From: Methanosarcina siciliae T4/M
GTDB taxonomy: Archaea; Halobacteriota; Methanosarcinia; Methanosarcinales; Methanosarcinaceae
Direction of reading: 5' to 3'
DNA length: 64,000 nt
NCBI RefSeq assembly: GCF_000970085.1
Contig: NZ_CP009506.1
Location: forward strand, 4,340,001-4,404,000
Program-made: the position numbers and the translations under genes
Shown: positions 26,463 to 34,990 of the stretch, in pieces
Numbering within the stretch: the stretch's first letter is position 1
Layout of the letters: every line of letters begins with the position of its first letter
Notes under the pieces: model-generated
Told to the model about the DNA's origin: nothing
Database searches by the model: none
Seen by the model: the letters and a program-made list of their open reading frames with translations, nothing else

Positions 26463-27641
26463 ATGTATTGATGGTCCATCTTTATCCGATTGATGTTTTG
26501 AAACACCTAAATGTCAGTATTTCCTTCAAAGTCCACTTTGACTCTGTAATCCCTGCTTCTCTTGCAGGTGTATTTTTGCATTCAACCCCTCTTTCATCTT
26601 TGTATCTTAATCCTCCATGCCCTCTACAGAAGTTAAAATACGTGCAATAGAGCTTCATCTGTATTTCTAACCATTCTTTCATTTTTGAAAACCCTATTGT
26701 TTTCCTTGACACTCTGTTGTTATCCTGCCTGAAGGTTAGGTTTTGTCTTTCCAGTAAAGTTGTTGATATTTCGCTTTGTTCAATGTCTTCTCCAAAAATG
26801 ATTTTCTTCTCTACTTTCTCAAGTACTCCATTTTTTCTTGTTTTTACTACCTGTGCATACCTTAAATCCTCAGAGGAAACGATTTTTGGTTTCTTTGGTC
26901 TTCCTCTTTTCCCAGTTCTTGGGAACTCTATCAAAACTCCAAATTGTTTTAAAAGAGCTTCTTTATAAAAGTTCAACCCATCTGTGACAAAAAGAGGGAT
27001 TTTATCTGGAAGATGTTTGATAGTTAACTCAACCAGTTTTGTCTGCAACATACTGCTTTCTTGGACCTATTACAAAGTCAAGAATTAGCCTGCAACCTGG
27101 TGCAAAAGATACCCACATCCAGGGCCCATCATCTTCATAATTTTTCATTCGTGGGGAATATTTTTTTGGATTATAACCCATAGTTCATCCATTTCTACCT
27201 TTGACACATCTACGTTCTTCATCATAGTATCATTTACTTTATCGCATTGTTCAGCTGCACGGGATAGCCAGCGCTTTACGCTGGCAGGTTGTACCTCTAA
27301 AACATCGGCAATAGCTTGAATGCTCATTCCTTTCATAGACATCTTTAAAGCTAAATCAATTGTTTTATCATCTTTGCGAAGATCATGATAAAAAGTACCT
27401 GTATGGTTGCAAAATGCTTTGCCACATGCATGGCAACGATATCTTCTTGTTTTTTCTCCACGGCTTATGTAAGTTCCATTTCCAGTAACATTGCCTTGAC
27501 CAGTAAGGCCGTAGAGCTTGCAGCCTTTGTTAGGACAGGCAACGTCAGTAAATTGTGGTTTAGGACCTCTCTTCCCCATAATATAAACATATAATTCCTC
27601 ATATATAATACCAATCAAATACAAATTGGCCATCAATGTAT
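26463..27641 (-). mobile_element. IS1-family-like insertion sequence, about 1.18 kb, decayed
   Basis: Imperfect terminal inverted repeats of about 30 bp bound the element. The left end begins atgtattgatggtcca and the right end, read inward on the minus strand, begins atacattgatggccaa, with roughly two thirds to three quarters identity over 30 bases. The transposase genes fill the space between them exactly. I could not identify a clear target-site duplication. Element type is inferred from the transposase. Confidence 0.7.
26482..27579 (-). pseudogene. IS1-like transposase, split by two frame breaks
   Basis: The first frame starts at MGKRGPKPQ (27579) and has a zinc-ribbon (CPNKGC ... CHACG), a helix-turn-helix (MSIQAIADVLEVQPASVKRWL) and the DDE-region entry KVEMDELWVIIQK, then stops at 27145. 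A -1 shift at a run of seven A (27161-27167) restores KKYSPRMKNYEDDGPWMWVS. A second break at a run of four A (27037-27040) is needed to reach the C-terminal part (LFVTDGLNFYKEAL ... FVRQDN-type catalytic region). The first could be programmed frameshifting as in IS1; the second looks like inactivation. Confidence 0.78.
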
Positions 27642-27953
27642 TTAAATACAGTATTATAAGGTGTGGCAAATACATATTTATAATTAATTTAATACTGATT
27701 AACTCTAATATTCTAATTAATAATAAGTGGTTATCTGCTCTGGAACCAATTCGGTTTCCCGAAAAATCAACTTGAGTAGCTCAAAATTTTGCGAGTATAC
27801 CTGAAGTAAAAATGCATGGCTCTGATCCCTGAAGAAAAAGCCGCCTTTCGGGATGAGATATTCCGCTTGCTCCGGGTTATTCCTGTATGTTCCAGGCAAA
27901 GAAATTCTGAGCAAACTTTATCTGAGATGAAAATATCTTATTGGAGGATAGTA

Positions 27954-28268
27954 ATGCAGCAATATAAGTTAAAACGCGGGTTTAAACCCGAACCTGAAAG
28001 AATCTATCAGGTAATGCAGGAATGCTTCCCTGTCGAAATCTCCCGGAATGGGGACCGCTTCGAGACCTCATATGGGGCAATGTCAAAGATAACGGTCTGG
28101 GTAGAGAACAAAAAGCTCTGTGTGGACACGGTTTCCGATGTTACCGTAAAGGATGATGACACGATTCTGCAGACCAACAAAGCCTACCGGGATTTTCTCT
28201 TAAAAGCTACCGGGTATACGGCAAAAGAGCGCCTGAAAATGGCGAAAAAGGAAGTCGGAAAAGCATAA
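27954..28268 (+). CDS. Small conserved methanogen protein, DUF5611-like
   Basis: A 104-residue basic protein beginning MQQYKLKRGFKPEPERIYQV and continuing with a mixed alpha/beta domain (YGAMSKITVWVENKKLCVDT). It resembles the DUF5611 family of methanogens from memory. Function unknown. I use the ATG at 27954, preceded by ttggagg at 7 bases; the frame is open further upstream to 27816 but this part has no ribosome site. The DUF98 gene follows 62 bp downstream. Confidence 0.75.
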   Translation: MQQYKLKRGFKPEPERIYQVMQECFPVEISRNGDRFETSYGAMSKITVWVENKKLCVDTVSDVTVKDDDTILQTNKAYRDFLLKATGYTAKERLKMAKKEVGKA

Positions 28269-28330
28269 CCTCCTGACTACTCATTTTTATCTAATATTGC
28301 CAATAATATCTGCAGCATTTACCTGGAGGT

Positions 28331-28849
28331 ATAGTTCTGGAAGGAAATTTCCTTGAAAAACTGAAAAGTCTCGAAATTCCCACCTGCCTCCGGGTCTGCT
28401 GTGGGACTGACGGTTCCGTAACTTTTCTTCTTGAAATAATGACCCGAAGACCGGTCAGTGTAAAAACCGAGTCTCAATATGTGGTCAAAGCCGATAAGGA
28501 AATAGCTGACCTTCTCGGGGTAGACGAAGGCAGCGAGGTAAATGACAGGACCGTCCGGCTCTATGCCGAAGACACAGTTCTGGTCCATGCAAGGTCACTC
28601 TCCCCTCTGGAACGCATGCCTAAGACCATGCGGGACCAGCTAATGCGGGCAGACATCCCAATCGGCCGCATCCTGCGCAGCCACAACCTCGAAACCAGGC
28701 GAGACATGGTAGAACTCGAAATCCTTGAAGGCGAACCCACCTTTGATGGAATCCCCATCCTCTCCCGTACCTACAAAATAGTCCACAACAACCATGTCCT
28801 TATGTGGATCAACGAGCGCTTCCCCATAGATGAACGCTGGAAACTCTGA
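28331..28849 (+). CDS. DUF98/chorismate lyase-like protein with unusual start
   Basis: The frame gives about 172 residues from 28331: ...LEGNFLEKLKSLEIPT, CCGTDGSVTFLLEIMTRRPVSV, then VHARSLSPLERMPKTM, ADIPIGRILRSHNLETRR and SRTYKIVHNNHVLMWINERFP. This is the chorismate pyruvate-lyase-like (DUF98) pattern and expected length. The first in-frame ATG (28439) would cut off the first core strand. A good ribosome site (ggaggt, 28325-28330) is followed by ATA-GTT-CTG with no ATG, GTG or TTG in frame. Translation may start at ATA, or the start may be mutated. Function in methanogens is not certain. Confidence 0.72.
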   Translation: MVLEGNFLEKLKSLEIPTCLRVCCGTDGSVTFLLEIMTRRPVSVKTESQYVVKADKEIADLLGVDEGSEVNDRTVRLYAEDTVLVHARSLSPLERMPKTMRDQLMRADIPIGRILRSHNLETRRDMVELEILEGEPTFDGIPILSRTYKIVHNNHVLMWINERFPIDERWKL

Positions 28850-28983
28850 AATCAGAGTTCTACTAAAAAATATTTTTTAAAGAGACGGGTAATTTTCCCT
28901 GCAATTCCCTCTCTGTTTTGTGCATATTCATATATATTTTCAAACAGTAAAGGGCTTTTTTCCGTTTACAGTCCCTCTCAGTC

Positions 28984-28996
28984 GAAACCTTTATAT
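28984..28996 (+). promoter_or_regulatory. BRE/TATA element of the tRNA gene
   Basis: gaaacctttatatc has a BRE-like purine stretch followed by tttatat. It lies about 40-45 bp upstream of the tRNA 5' end, leaving room for a short 5' leader. Confidence 0.55.
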
Positions 28997-29036
28997 CTGT
29001 AGTATGATATTTTGGAGATGCTCTTACAGCAACAGT

Positions 29037-29107
29037 GCCTTGGTGGCTTAGGGGTATAGCGCGTCCTTGGTAAGGACGAGGTCGCGGGTTCAAATCCCGC
29101 CCGAGGC
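29037..29107 (+). tRNA. tRNA-Thr (anticodon GGT)
   Basis: The sequence folds as a tRNA of 71 nt. The acceptor is gccttgg paired with ccgaggc (one G-T pair). The anticodon stem cgtcc/ggacg closes the loop ttggtaa, giving anticodon GGT, which reads ACC threonine codons. The T-arm is gcggg-ttcaaat-cccgc. No CCA is encoded. It is followed by a T-rich tract (ttttttctttttt) that serves as terminator. Confidence 0.93.
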
Positions 29108-29455
29108 TTTTTTCTTTTTTGGTTTAAAGTCCCACTTTTTCACATAAAGAAGTGACATTGTGGATGTGGGCATTTATAACTATAGTCTTCTACAGCATAT
29201 AGAATCACTATTTGAAATATATAAGTCCTAAAAATCCTACTTATTTTTCTTTTTTTGGCTGAAATTTAATTTTCAAGCTACTAATTTCATGATATTACGG
29301 GCTGAAGTTTGATTCAAATACTCAAGATCTAGTTTCAAACCTTGTAAAGAGATTGCTAGAAGGTTTCAGGGTTTAAGCTGATGAAAGTAATACAATCTCC
29401 AAGAGAGATTTATAATTGAGCGGAGAAATATCGTTAGATATAGGAGAAAGAGAGT
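29108..29455. other. Intergenic region, nothing specific
   Basis: After the T-rich end of the tRNA transcript the DNA is AT-rich with no recognisable gene. The last 60 bp contain the leader of the methyltransferase gene (taggagaaagagagt before the ATG). Confidence 0.4.
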
Positions 29456-30166
29456 ATGGAAGGATGGACTAATCCAGAAGCTGCTGAAAATTATGCTCTG
29501 ATGGCTGATATAATTATACCTGAAAGGAGAGAAATGCTGTCAATTATTTCAAGGCTTGCAACAGAGTTGGCAGCCATCAACCCTAAGATGATTGATCTGG
29601 GCTGCGGCTTAGGCGATGTGACCGCTGAAATTGTGAAGTTAAAGCCCAACGCCAATGTTCTTATGCTTGATTTTTCTGATGAAATGATACGGCGGAGTAG
29701 TGAAAGGTTCAGGGATGATAGAAATATAACTGTAGTTAAACAGAATTTAAATCAAGGGATTTTAGACATAACCGAAGATAGGGGATTTGATGCTGTTGTA
29801 TCCTGTTTTTCTATACATCACGTGGAGTTTGAAAACAGAACCAGGTTGTACTCCGATATCCATAAAGTCCTGAAAGACCAGGGTTTATTCATAAACGGGG
29901 ATCTCTTTAGGGAAGATTCTCTTATTATTGATCAATGGGAGTTTAATAACAGCATATCTTCTCTGGTTATACGCCTTAAAGAAAAACTTGGACAGGAATG
30001 GACCTTTGATGAGCTGAAGCTTAATCGGCTGGAAAATGCCCAAAAAATGGGCGATAAGCCCGGAACGTTATGGGAGACATTCCATGATATGAAGGCAGCA
30101 GGGTTTAGATATGTTGATTGCTTGTGGAAGTCTCGCAACCTTGCCATAATGGCTGCAACCAAATGA
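29456..30166 (+). CDS. Class I SAM-dependent methyltransferase
   Basis: A 236-residue protein with motif I MIDLGCGLGDVTAEI (about residues 41-55), motif II VLMLDFSDEMI and motif IV AVVSCFSIHHV. The final segment GFRYVDCLWKSRNLAIMAA is common in this family. Small-molecule methylation is likely, but the substrate cannot be told. It is a paralogue in general design, not in close sequence, of the methyltransferase at 14532-15233. Confidence 0.82.
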   Translation: MEGWTNPEAAENYALMADIIIPERREMLSIISRLATELAAINPKMIDLGCGLGDVTAEIVKLKPNANVLMLDFSDEMIRRSSERFRDDRNITVVKQNLNQGILDITEDRGFDAVVSCFSIHHVEFENRTRLYSDIHKVLKDQGLFINGDLFREDSLIIDQWEFNNSISSLVIRLKEKLGQEWTFDELKLNRLENAQKMGDKPGTLWETFHDMKAAGFRYVDCLWKSRNLAIMAATK

Positions 30167-30660
30167 AGAGACTGTAAAATTTATAATAATGTTTCTTAAT
30201 ATTAAATTGATTCTGCAATAGTGATAGTATACTACTTAGTATACTACTCATTTGTACTGAAAAATGTAGCATTAAACCGTTAAATATCTAAAGTATAAAT
30301 TTTAACCATGATGTCTGATATATTTGATTTTATACATCGAGCGAGTAAATCTAATCTTATTAATCTAATGAATTTACAATCTGAATTAAAAATCAACAAC
30401 GATCATTATCCAAATGTAGAAATGGTTTGAATTTTAATACAGCCTCTAAGAGAGGCCTCAGAGTTTGAGAATTACACACAAAAAATATATAAAAATAAAA
30501 TTAAATAGGATGTTTCTCGAAATTCCCTACCATATTCCCAATCCAGCTGCGCAAATCCTTGTTATTGCATGCTAATTTTTCATTTACCAAAGGTCCGGGA
30601 AATTTCGAGTTATTGTTTTTTTCAACTTTCTTATTGCAGAAAGAAATAACCTGTAAATGA
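30167..30660. other. Intergenic region with a 12-bp tandem duplication
   Basis: tagtatactact occurs twice in tandem (30225-30236, 30237-30248), each with the palindromic core agtatact. A 40-codon frame from 30308 has no ribosome site. The right part holds the 3' region of the fmd operon. Confidence 0.5.
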
Positions 30661-31962
30661 CTATTTTCTTGCTTTAATCTTCTCAAATAGCTGTTTTAAG
30701 GTGTCTTCGTTGCTCTGAGTGAATTCGAAGGGTGGGCTTGTGAAAGGTTCAACGTGTACTGGCACATCATCAAGCCTGTAGAAGGTTCCGTCACACTCCA
30801 TGGCATCGATAACACCCGGAAGCACTACATCTGAAACAACTGTAGTCGGACACAGAGTAATATCCACGCAGACCATAGGTATTTTTCCAAGGTAAGCTGC
30901 ACAGTCAGCAGGGATATGGCTTACAAGGTCAGCACCCACCACAAGGGCTGCATCCACATCCTTTTCTCGGAGTACGTCCACGGTTGTATATTCACCCGGA
31001 TTGTAACGCGGGTGCCCGCGCATAAAGTCAAGCCCGAAGGGGTAACCATACATGTACGAAGCAATCTGGTTAAAGCCTGCAACATTACAGTGGCCGCGAA
31101 TAGCTCCAAGAGTAAACTTGGCATAATTGTTCAGTTCCTTTACCAGATTCATGGCAATTTCGGAATTCCTGTATTTCCCCATTGAAGATGCAAGCCCGAG
31201 ACCTACTGTAATAGCCCCGAAGTTGCAGTCCTTCATTATATCAAGCATCTCTTCTATAACAGGAATAGGCACTCCAGTAATCTCTTCTACTGAGGGATGA
31301 GGGGTTTTTCCGTGAAGCAGAGTGAGAAGTGCACTTATCAGTTCATAATCAGAGTTCGGTTTAAGCTGCACGTGCAGATCGGAAGCAACAGCCGTAGGAG
31401 TTCTTCTCGGGTCCACAGTGATGACCGTACGGTCAAAACGCCCGCGTTTGGTCCAGTAACCTCTCGGGAAAACCCCGTACCTGGACATCTGCCTGGGCAT
31501 GGACTCGAGAGGATTGGTTCCCCAGTAGACAATGAGGTCGCCTCTGTTTTTCTTCTGCCCTTCGGTTGCACCGACTTTCCCCGCTTCCTGAATCCCCATA
31601 GCTGTTGGCCCGTGACAGACAGTTGAATTGGAGTCGACAAGCGCACCCAGGTATTCCCCGATCTTGAGCCCGATTTCATGAGCTTCGCAGGAAGTCTCAC
31701 TGCCCATGAAAAGGAGGGGGCGCTTTGCCGAGACGAGGATATCGGCAGCTCTCTCGAGAGCTTCGTCCCAGGCTGCAGGGGTCAGTTTTCCACCATCTTT
31801 GATAAGAGGCTGCCTGATCCTGTGGGAACTTACGACTTCCTTGAACTTGGCATTCCCCATTTTACATGCGTTTCTGGCCTCAATCTTTCCGTCCCCGTAC
31901 TCAACCTGGATATCATCACAGGCTGCCCCGCACACAGGACAGACTATGTTTTTGTAAATCAT
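30661..31962 (-). CDS. fmdB: Formylmethanofuran dehydrogenase subunit B
   Basis: A 433-residue catalytic subunit that reduces CO2-derived formate to formylmethanofuran, or the reverse in methylotrophic growth, at a molybdenum or tungsten pterin site. The N-terminal cluster motif is CPVCGAACDD; the metal-ligand Cys is in NSTVCHGPTAMG (Cys, not selenocysteine). Other pterin-domain signatures are VYWGTNPLESMPRQ and TVDPRRTPTA. The ATG at 31962 has cggaggg 8 bases upstream. It is last in the operon; the order F-A-C-D-B matches the M. barkeri fmd (molybdenum) operon. Confidence 0.92.
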   Translation of the reverse strand: MIYKNIVCPVCGAACDDIQVEYGDGKIEARNACKMGNAKFKEVVSSHRIRQPLIKDGGKLTPAAWDEALERAADILVSAKRPLLFMGSETSCEAHEIGLKIGEYLGALVDSNSTVCHGPTAMGIQEAGKVGATEGQKKNRGDLIVYWGTNPLESMPRQMSRYGVFPRGYWTKRGRFDRTVITVDPRRTPTAVASDLHVQLKPNSDYELISALLTLLHGKTPHPSVEEITGVPIPVIEEMLDIMKDCNFGAITVGLGLASSMGKYRNSEIAMNLVKELNNYAKFTLGAIRGHCNVAGFNQIASYMYGYPFGLDFMRGHPRYNPGEYTTVDVLREKDVDAALVVGADLVSHIPADCAAYLGKIPMVCVDITLCPTTVVSDVVLPGVIDAMECDGTFYRLDDVPVHVEPFTSPPFEFTQSNEDTLKQLFEKIKARK

Positions 31963-31964
31963 GC

Positions 31965-32354
31965 TCACTGCCCTCCGATATAAACTTTCAGCACTACATC
32001 TTCGGCGCTGAGAACCTCTTCTCCCGAGGGCTCAACATTTACCGGGGCACCCTTATAGAGAGGGGAACCCGTGGAAAGGGTATCGGGATCGATGACAACA
32101 TTCGACCAGATAGCCCTCGGCATGAACACCTGTCCAGGCTGGACCGAATCCGTACATTTAGAATAAACAACAATCGAATGTTTCCCGTCCCTGCTTGTTA
32201 CCTTTACTTTAGCAGGGGAACAGAGGGACACGAAATCCGCAGGAGAAATCCAGCAGGATGCACACTCCATGGTGTAATCATCCGTGAACTTGTCCCCCCC
32301 TTTGGCAAGCCTGCCTTCGTCAATCGTACTTCCGGTAATGAGTAATACTTCCAT
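31965..32354 (-). CDS. fmdD: Formylmethanofuran dehydrogenase subunit D
   Basis: A 129-residue subunit related to the C-terminal pterin-binding domain of molybdopterin oxidoreductases. MEVLLITGSTIDEGRLAKGGDK, CSPAKVKVTSRDGKHSIVVY and VFMPRAIWSNVVIDPDTLSTG-type segments are seen. I start it at MEVLLITG (32354), preceded by gaggtga 6 bases upstream; a longer frame of 25 extra residues overlaps fmdC. It ends 2 bp before the fmdB ATG. Confidence 0.9.
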   Translation of the reverse strand: MEVLLITGSTIDEGRLAKGGDKFTDDYTMECASCWISPADFVSLCSPAKVKVTSRDGKHSIVVYSKCTDSVQPGQVFMPRAIWSNVVIDPDTLSTGSPLYKGAPVNVEPSGEEVLSAEDVVLKVYIGGQ

Positions 32355-32364
32355 AACTCTCACC

Positions 32365-33231
32365 TCAGAGCTCCGGGTTTGCATCTGCAGACACATAGAG
32401 AGCTCCTTTTGCCCTCTTGCTGATCGCATAGTCCCCTGTGAACTTCTTAAACTCGCCTATTATCTCAGTCTCACCCGAAGTGACTTTGTTTTCCATGGAC
32501 ACAAATTCGAAACCCGGGGAGAAGCGCTGAATTTTTCCCCCGACAACTATGGTTCCGCCTGCCATTTCCACTCCAACTGTGCGAAGAGCCCCGCCTTTTA
32601 CGACAATGAGCCCGCCGTTCTGGCGAATCCCGCAGAAGCCTTCAACATTGCCTTCCACCAGAATTTCGCCGCCGTCCATGCCACCGCCGAGCTGGTGCCG
32701 GGCCGAGCCTCCGATAATTATGCACCCGCCTTTCATGCCGTGCCACTTGCCTCTGTAAGCACAGCCCACATGGTCCCCGGCATTGCCCTTGATGTGAAGG
32801 AGCCCACCAAGCATTTCCATGCCAGCCCAGGAATCGGCATCTCCGTAAACGACGATCTCGCCTCCTTTCATCCCGGTCCCGACATGCATACCTGCAGAGC
32901 CCTCAATTTCAATTTTACCTGCACTCATGCCTTCTCCGATCCTTTTGATCCTCATTGCATCGCCTTTTATGCGGACCAGGGTCTCGGCGGCAGAACTGCC
33001 TGCATTGCCTGTTACTTCAAAGAAATCGGAAAGAGGATAGGTTGTAGGCCCCTGCCAGACGGAAAGCATTCCTATTTCTTCTGCACTTTTGCCTGCAAAG
33101 GAGTCAGGAGTAATCACGTCTGCTTCCAGTTTAATGTCAATTGATTTTTTAGGAATAAGCGTTACTTCTTCCATTTCTCCGGCACTTTTTCCGGTTTCGG
33201 TCATTTTATTAATAAGTACTCCCTCTGTCAT
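32365..33231 (-). CDS. fmdC: Formylmethanofuran dehydrogenase subunit C
   Basis: A 288-residue beta-helix subunit of the GXGXG family, homologous to the glutamate synthase domain encoded at 1532-2275. Glycine repeats are plain: GEGMSAGKIEIEGSAGMHVG, GMKGGEIVVYGDADSWAG and GGMDGGEILVEGNVEGFCG. It is structural in the enzyme complex. The ATG at 33231 has gaggtgaa 3-5 bases upstream. That sequence also contains the fmdA stop, so the two genes are tightly coupled. Confidence 0.92.
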   Translation of the reverse strand: MTEGVLINKMTETGKSAGEMEEVTLIPKKSIDIKLEADVITPDSFAGKSAEEIGMLSVWQGPTTYPLSDFFEVTGNAGSSAAETLVRIKGDAMRIKRIGEGMSAGKIEIEGSAGMHVGTGMKGGEIVVYGDADSWAGMEMLGGLLHIKGNAGDHVGCAYRGKWHGMKGGCIIIGGSARHQLGGGMDGGEILVEGNVEGFCGIRQNGGLIVVKGGALRTVGVEMAGGTIVVGGKIQRFSPGFEFVSMENKVTSGETEIIGEFKKFTGDYAISKRAKGALYVSADANPEL

Positions 33232-33235
33232 GCCT

Positions 33236-34990
33236 TCACCTCTCACAATTTACCTGTATGGGAGTCGGGTTTGCCAGGTATTTCTCTGGAGTAGGGTAGT
33301 TGGCAAAGCCCAGGGTATAGTACCTGAACCATTCCTTCACGTCAGCCAGCATCTCCTTTTCCCGCTCATTTTCTACGTGAACTTCGGAATAGTAAGTCCG
33401 CTTCTCAGGCAGGGAGACAATCTCTCCTTTAACCGCCACGATTTCACCGCCCTTTACAGTGTATTCCGCCTTTCTGAAGGCCTGGAGGAGGGCTTCGTAG
33501 TTATTTGCGTCAAGCTGTTGCGGGTTTAAGTTGTAGACTGTAACATCTCCGTCCGCGCCCACTCCGAGAGAGCCTTTTCTGTGAGCCATGCCAATTGTCT
33601 TGGCAGGATTGGCCCGGGTCAGGATCGCAAGGTCATAGAGGGAAAGCTCACGGTTTACGCCTCCGAGTGCACTCCTGTCATTTGCCCACTTGTGGCATTC
33701 ACCGAAGGTCTGCTTCCTGAAAGCCTCGGACATTATCCAGGTCATCACCTCAGGATATTTGGTAAACGGCCCACCGTTGGGGCTGTCCGTGGTCATGATC
33801 GTCTTCCAGGGGTCATTGATAAGCAAAAGACATTCAAGCCCCATTGCCCACTGCAGGCTGTGTACAGGGTTGGACTTGAGATAGGTAAAGGGAATGACAC
33901 CTGACCCGCACTCCATCTCAATGTCGGTGTTTGACCACTTGTTTCCTGTAAGGGTGTAAAGGTCGTGAATGGCGGGTCCGTCTCCTGTCATAACTGTGGC
34001 TTCTCCGAAAGGAGTGCAGCCGCTATCAATTACTACGTGATCCCTGTTATTGATGTAATCTGCAATGTCTTTAACACCGGACTCACAGTCTGCCCAGGTA
34101 GTACCTGTGAAACCGTTGAACATCAGGTGGGCAAGATATATGGAGCGGTCCCTTGAAGGGTCGATTTTGGTTTCTGCCCATTCCACGTCCATGTTCTGTC
34201 TGGTCTTTACGCCATCGGGAATTTTGAGAGAATCTTTCGTAATTGTATAGCAACCAGGGTGCCCCAGGTTGTTTGCATGTAGATGGAGAGGTACTGGCAT
34301 ACCGAGGCGTTCGTTGATCTCAGCAAGTCCCTTTATAACCTCTCTTGGAGTAATCTCAAAGTGAATGTTGGCTTCGTCAAGATCGCTTACGTTTTTACCC
34401 CAGGCCCAGTTTTCGACGCCTGCAGGGTTAACACATTTGATCCCGTAGGTCTTGTGGGTCTTCATCATCCAGGCAACATAAGTAGCCGCTCTTTCAAGTT
34501 CTCCATCCCTGAGATAGCGCATCAAAAAGAAGTTGTTTCCCAGTACCAGATATCCTCCCATATCAAGGAGTGGAGTTGCATGCATCTCTTCATGGGCATG
34601 GCGAGCTTCAAGAGGAGGAATTGCAGGTTCAAATACTGTTGTGTAACCCATTGCTGCATAATCGTACCCCTGTTTGTAAACGGAAGGAACAGTGTAACCC
34701 GAACCTGAATGAGTTAGTGAAGTCTTCTTAAGATTTTCTTTATAATGGTCTTCAGGGCGCATCATCCTTCCGGTATTGACCTTTGGGCCTGCAACATGAG
34801 AGTGAGAATCAACGCCTCCAGGCATTACCGTCATACCAGAAGCATCAATAATCTTTGATTCTTTAATTTCGGCTGCAGAAAGCTCTTTTACAACTTTTCC
34901 ATCTCTGATGAAAATATTCATAATTTCCCCGTTAATTTCATTGAGGGGATCAAAGACGTATCCATTCTTGATTGCAATTGTTCCTGCCAT
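33236..34990 (-). CDS. fmdA: Formylmethanofuran dehydrogenase subunit A
   Basis: A 584-residue amidohydrolase-fold subunit with a binuclear metal centre that forms or hydrolyses the formyl-methanofuran bond. MPGGVDSHSHVAGPKVNTG (about residues 56-74) has the H-x-H metal ligands, later PVPLHLHANNLGHPGCY and MTTDSPNGGPF add further histidines and an aspartate. Formate passes to this site through an internal tunnel from FmdB in known structures. The ATG abuts the fmdF stop. Confidence 0.93.
   Translation of the reverse strand: MAGTIAIKNGYVFDPLNEINGEIMNIFIRDGKVVKELSAAEIKESKIIDASGMTVMPGGVDSHSHVAGPKVNTGRMMRPEDHYKENLKKTSLTHSGSGYTVPSVYKQGYDYAAMGYTTVFEPAIPPLEARHAHEEMHATPLLDMGGYLVLGNNFFLMRYLRDGELERAATYVAWMMKTHKTYGIKCVNPAGVENWAWGKNVSDLDEANIHFEITPREVIKGLAEINERLGMPVPLHLHANNLGHPGCYTITKDSLKIPDGVKTRQNMDVEWAETKIDPSRDRSIYLAHLMFNGFTGTTWADCESGVKDIADYINNRDHVVIDSGCTPFGEATVMTGDGPAIHDLYTLTGNKWSNTDIEMECGSGVIPFTYLKSNPVHSLQWAMGLECLLLINDPWKTIMTTDSPNGGPFTKYPEVMTWIMSEAFRKQTFGECHKWANDRSALGGVNRELSLYDLAILTRANPAKTIGMAHRKGSLGVGADGDVTVYNLNPQQLDANNYEALLQAFRKAEYTVKGGEIVAVKGEIVSLPEKRTYYSEVHVENEREKEMLADVKEWFRYYTLGFANYPTPEKYLANPTPIQVNCER

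Noticed and set aside
28863..29093. 76-codon minus-strand frame across the tRNA
   Set aside because: It overlaps the tRNA-Thr gene and its promoter on the opposite strand.
30308..30430. 40-codon plus-strand frame in the gap before fmdB
   Set aside because: It starts with two ATGs but has no ribosome site, no correctly spaced TATA box and no recognisable sequence.
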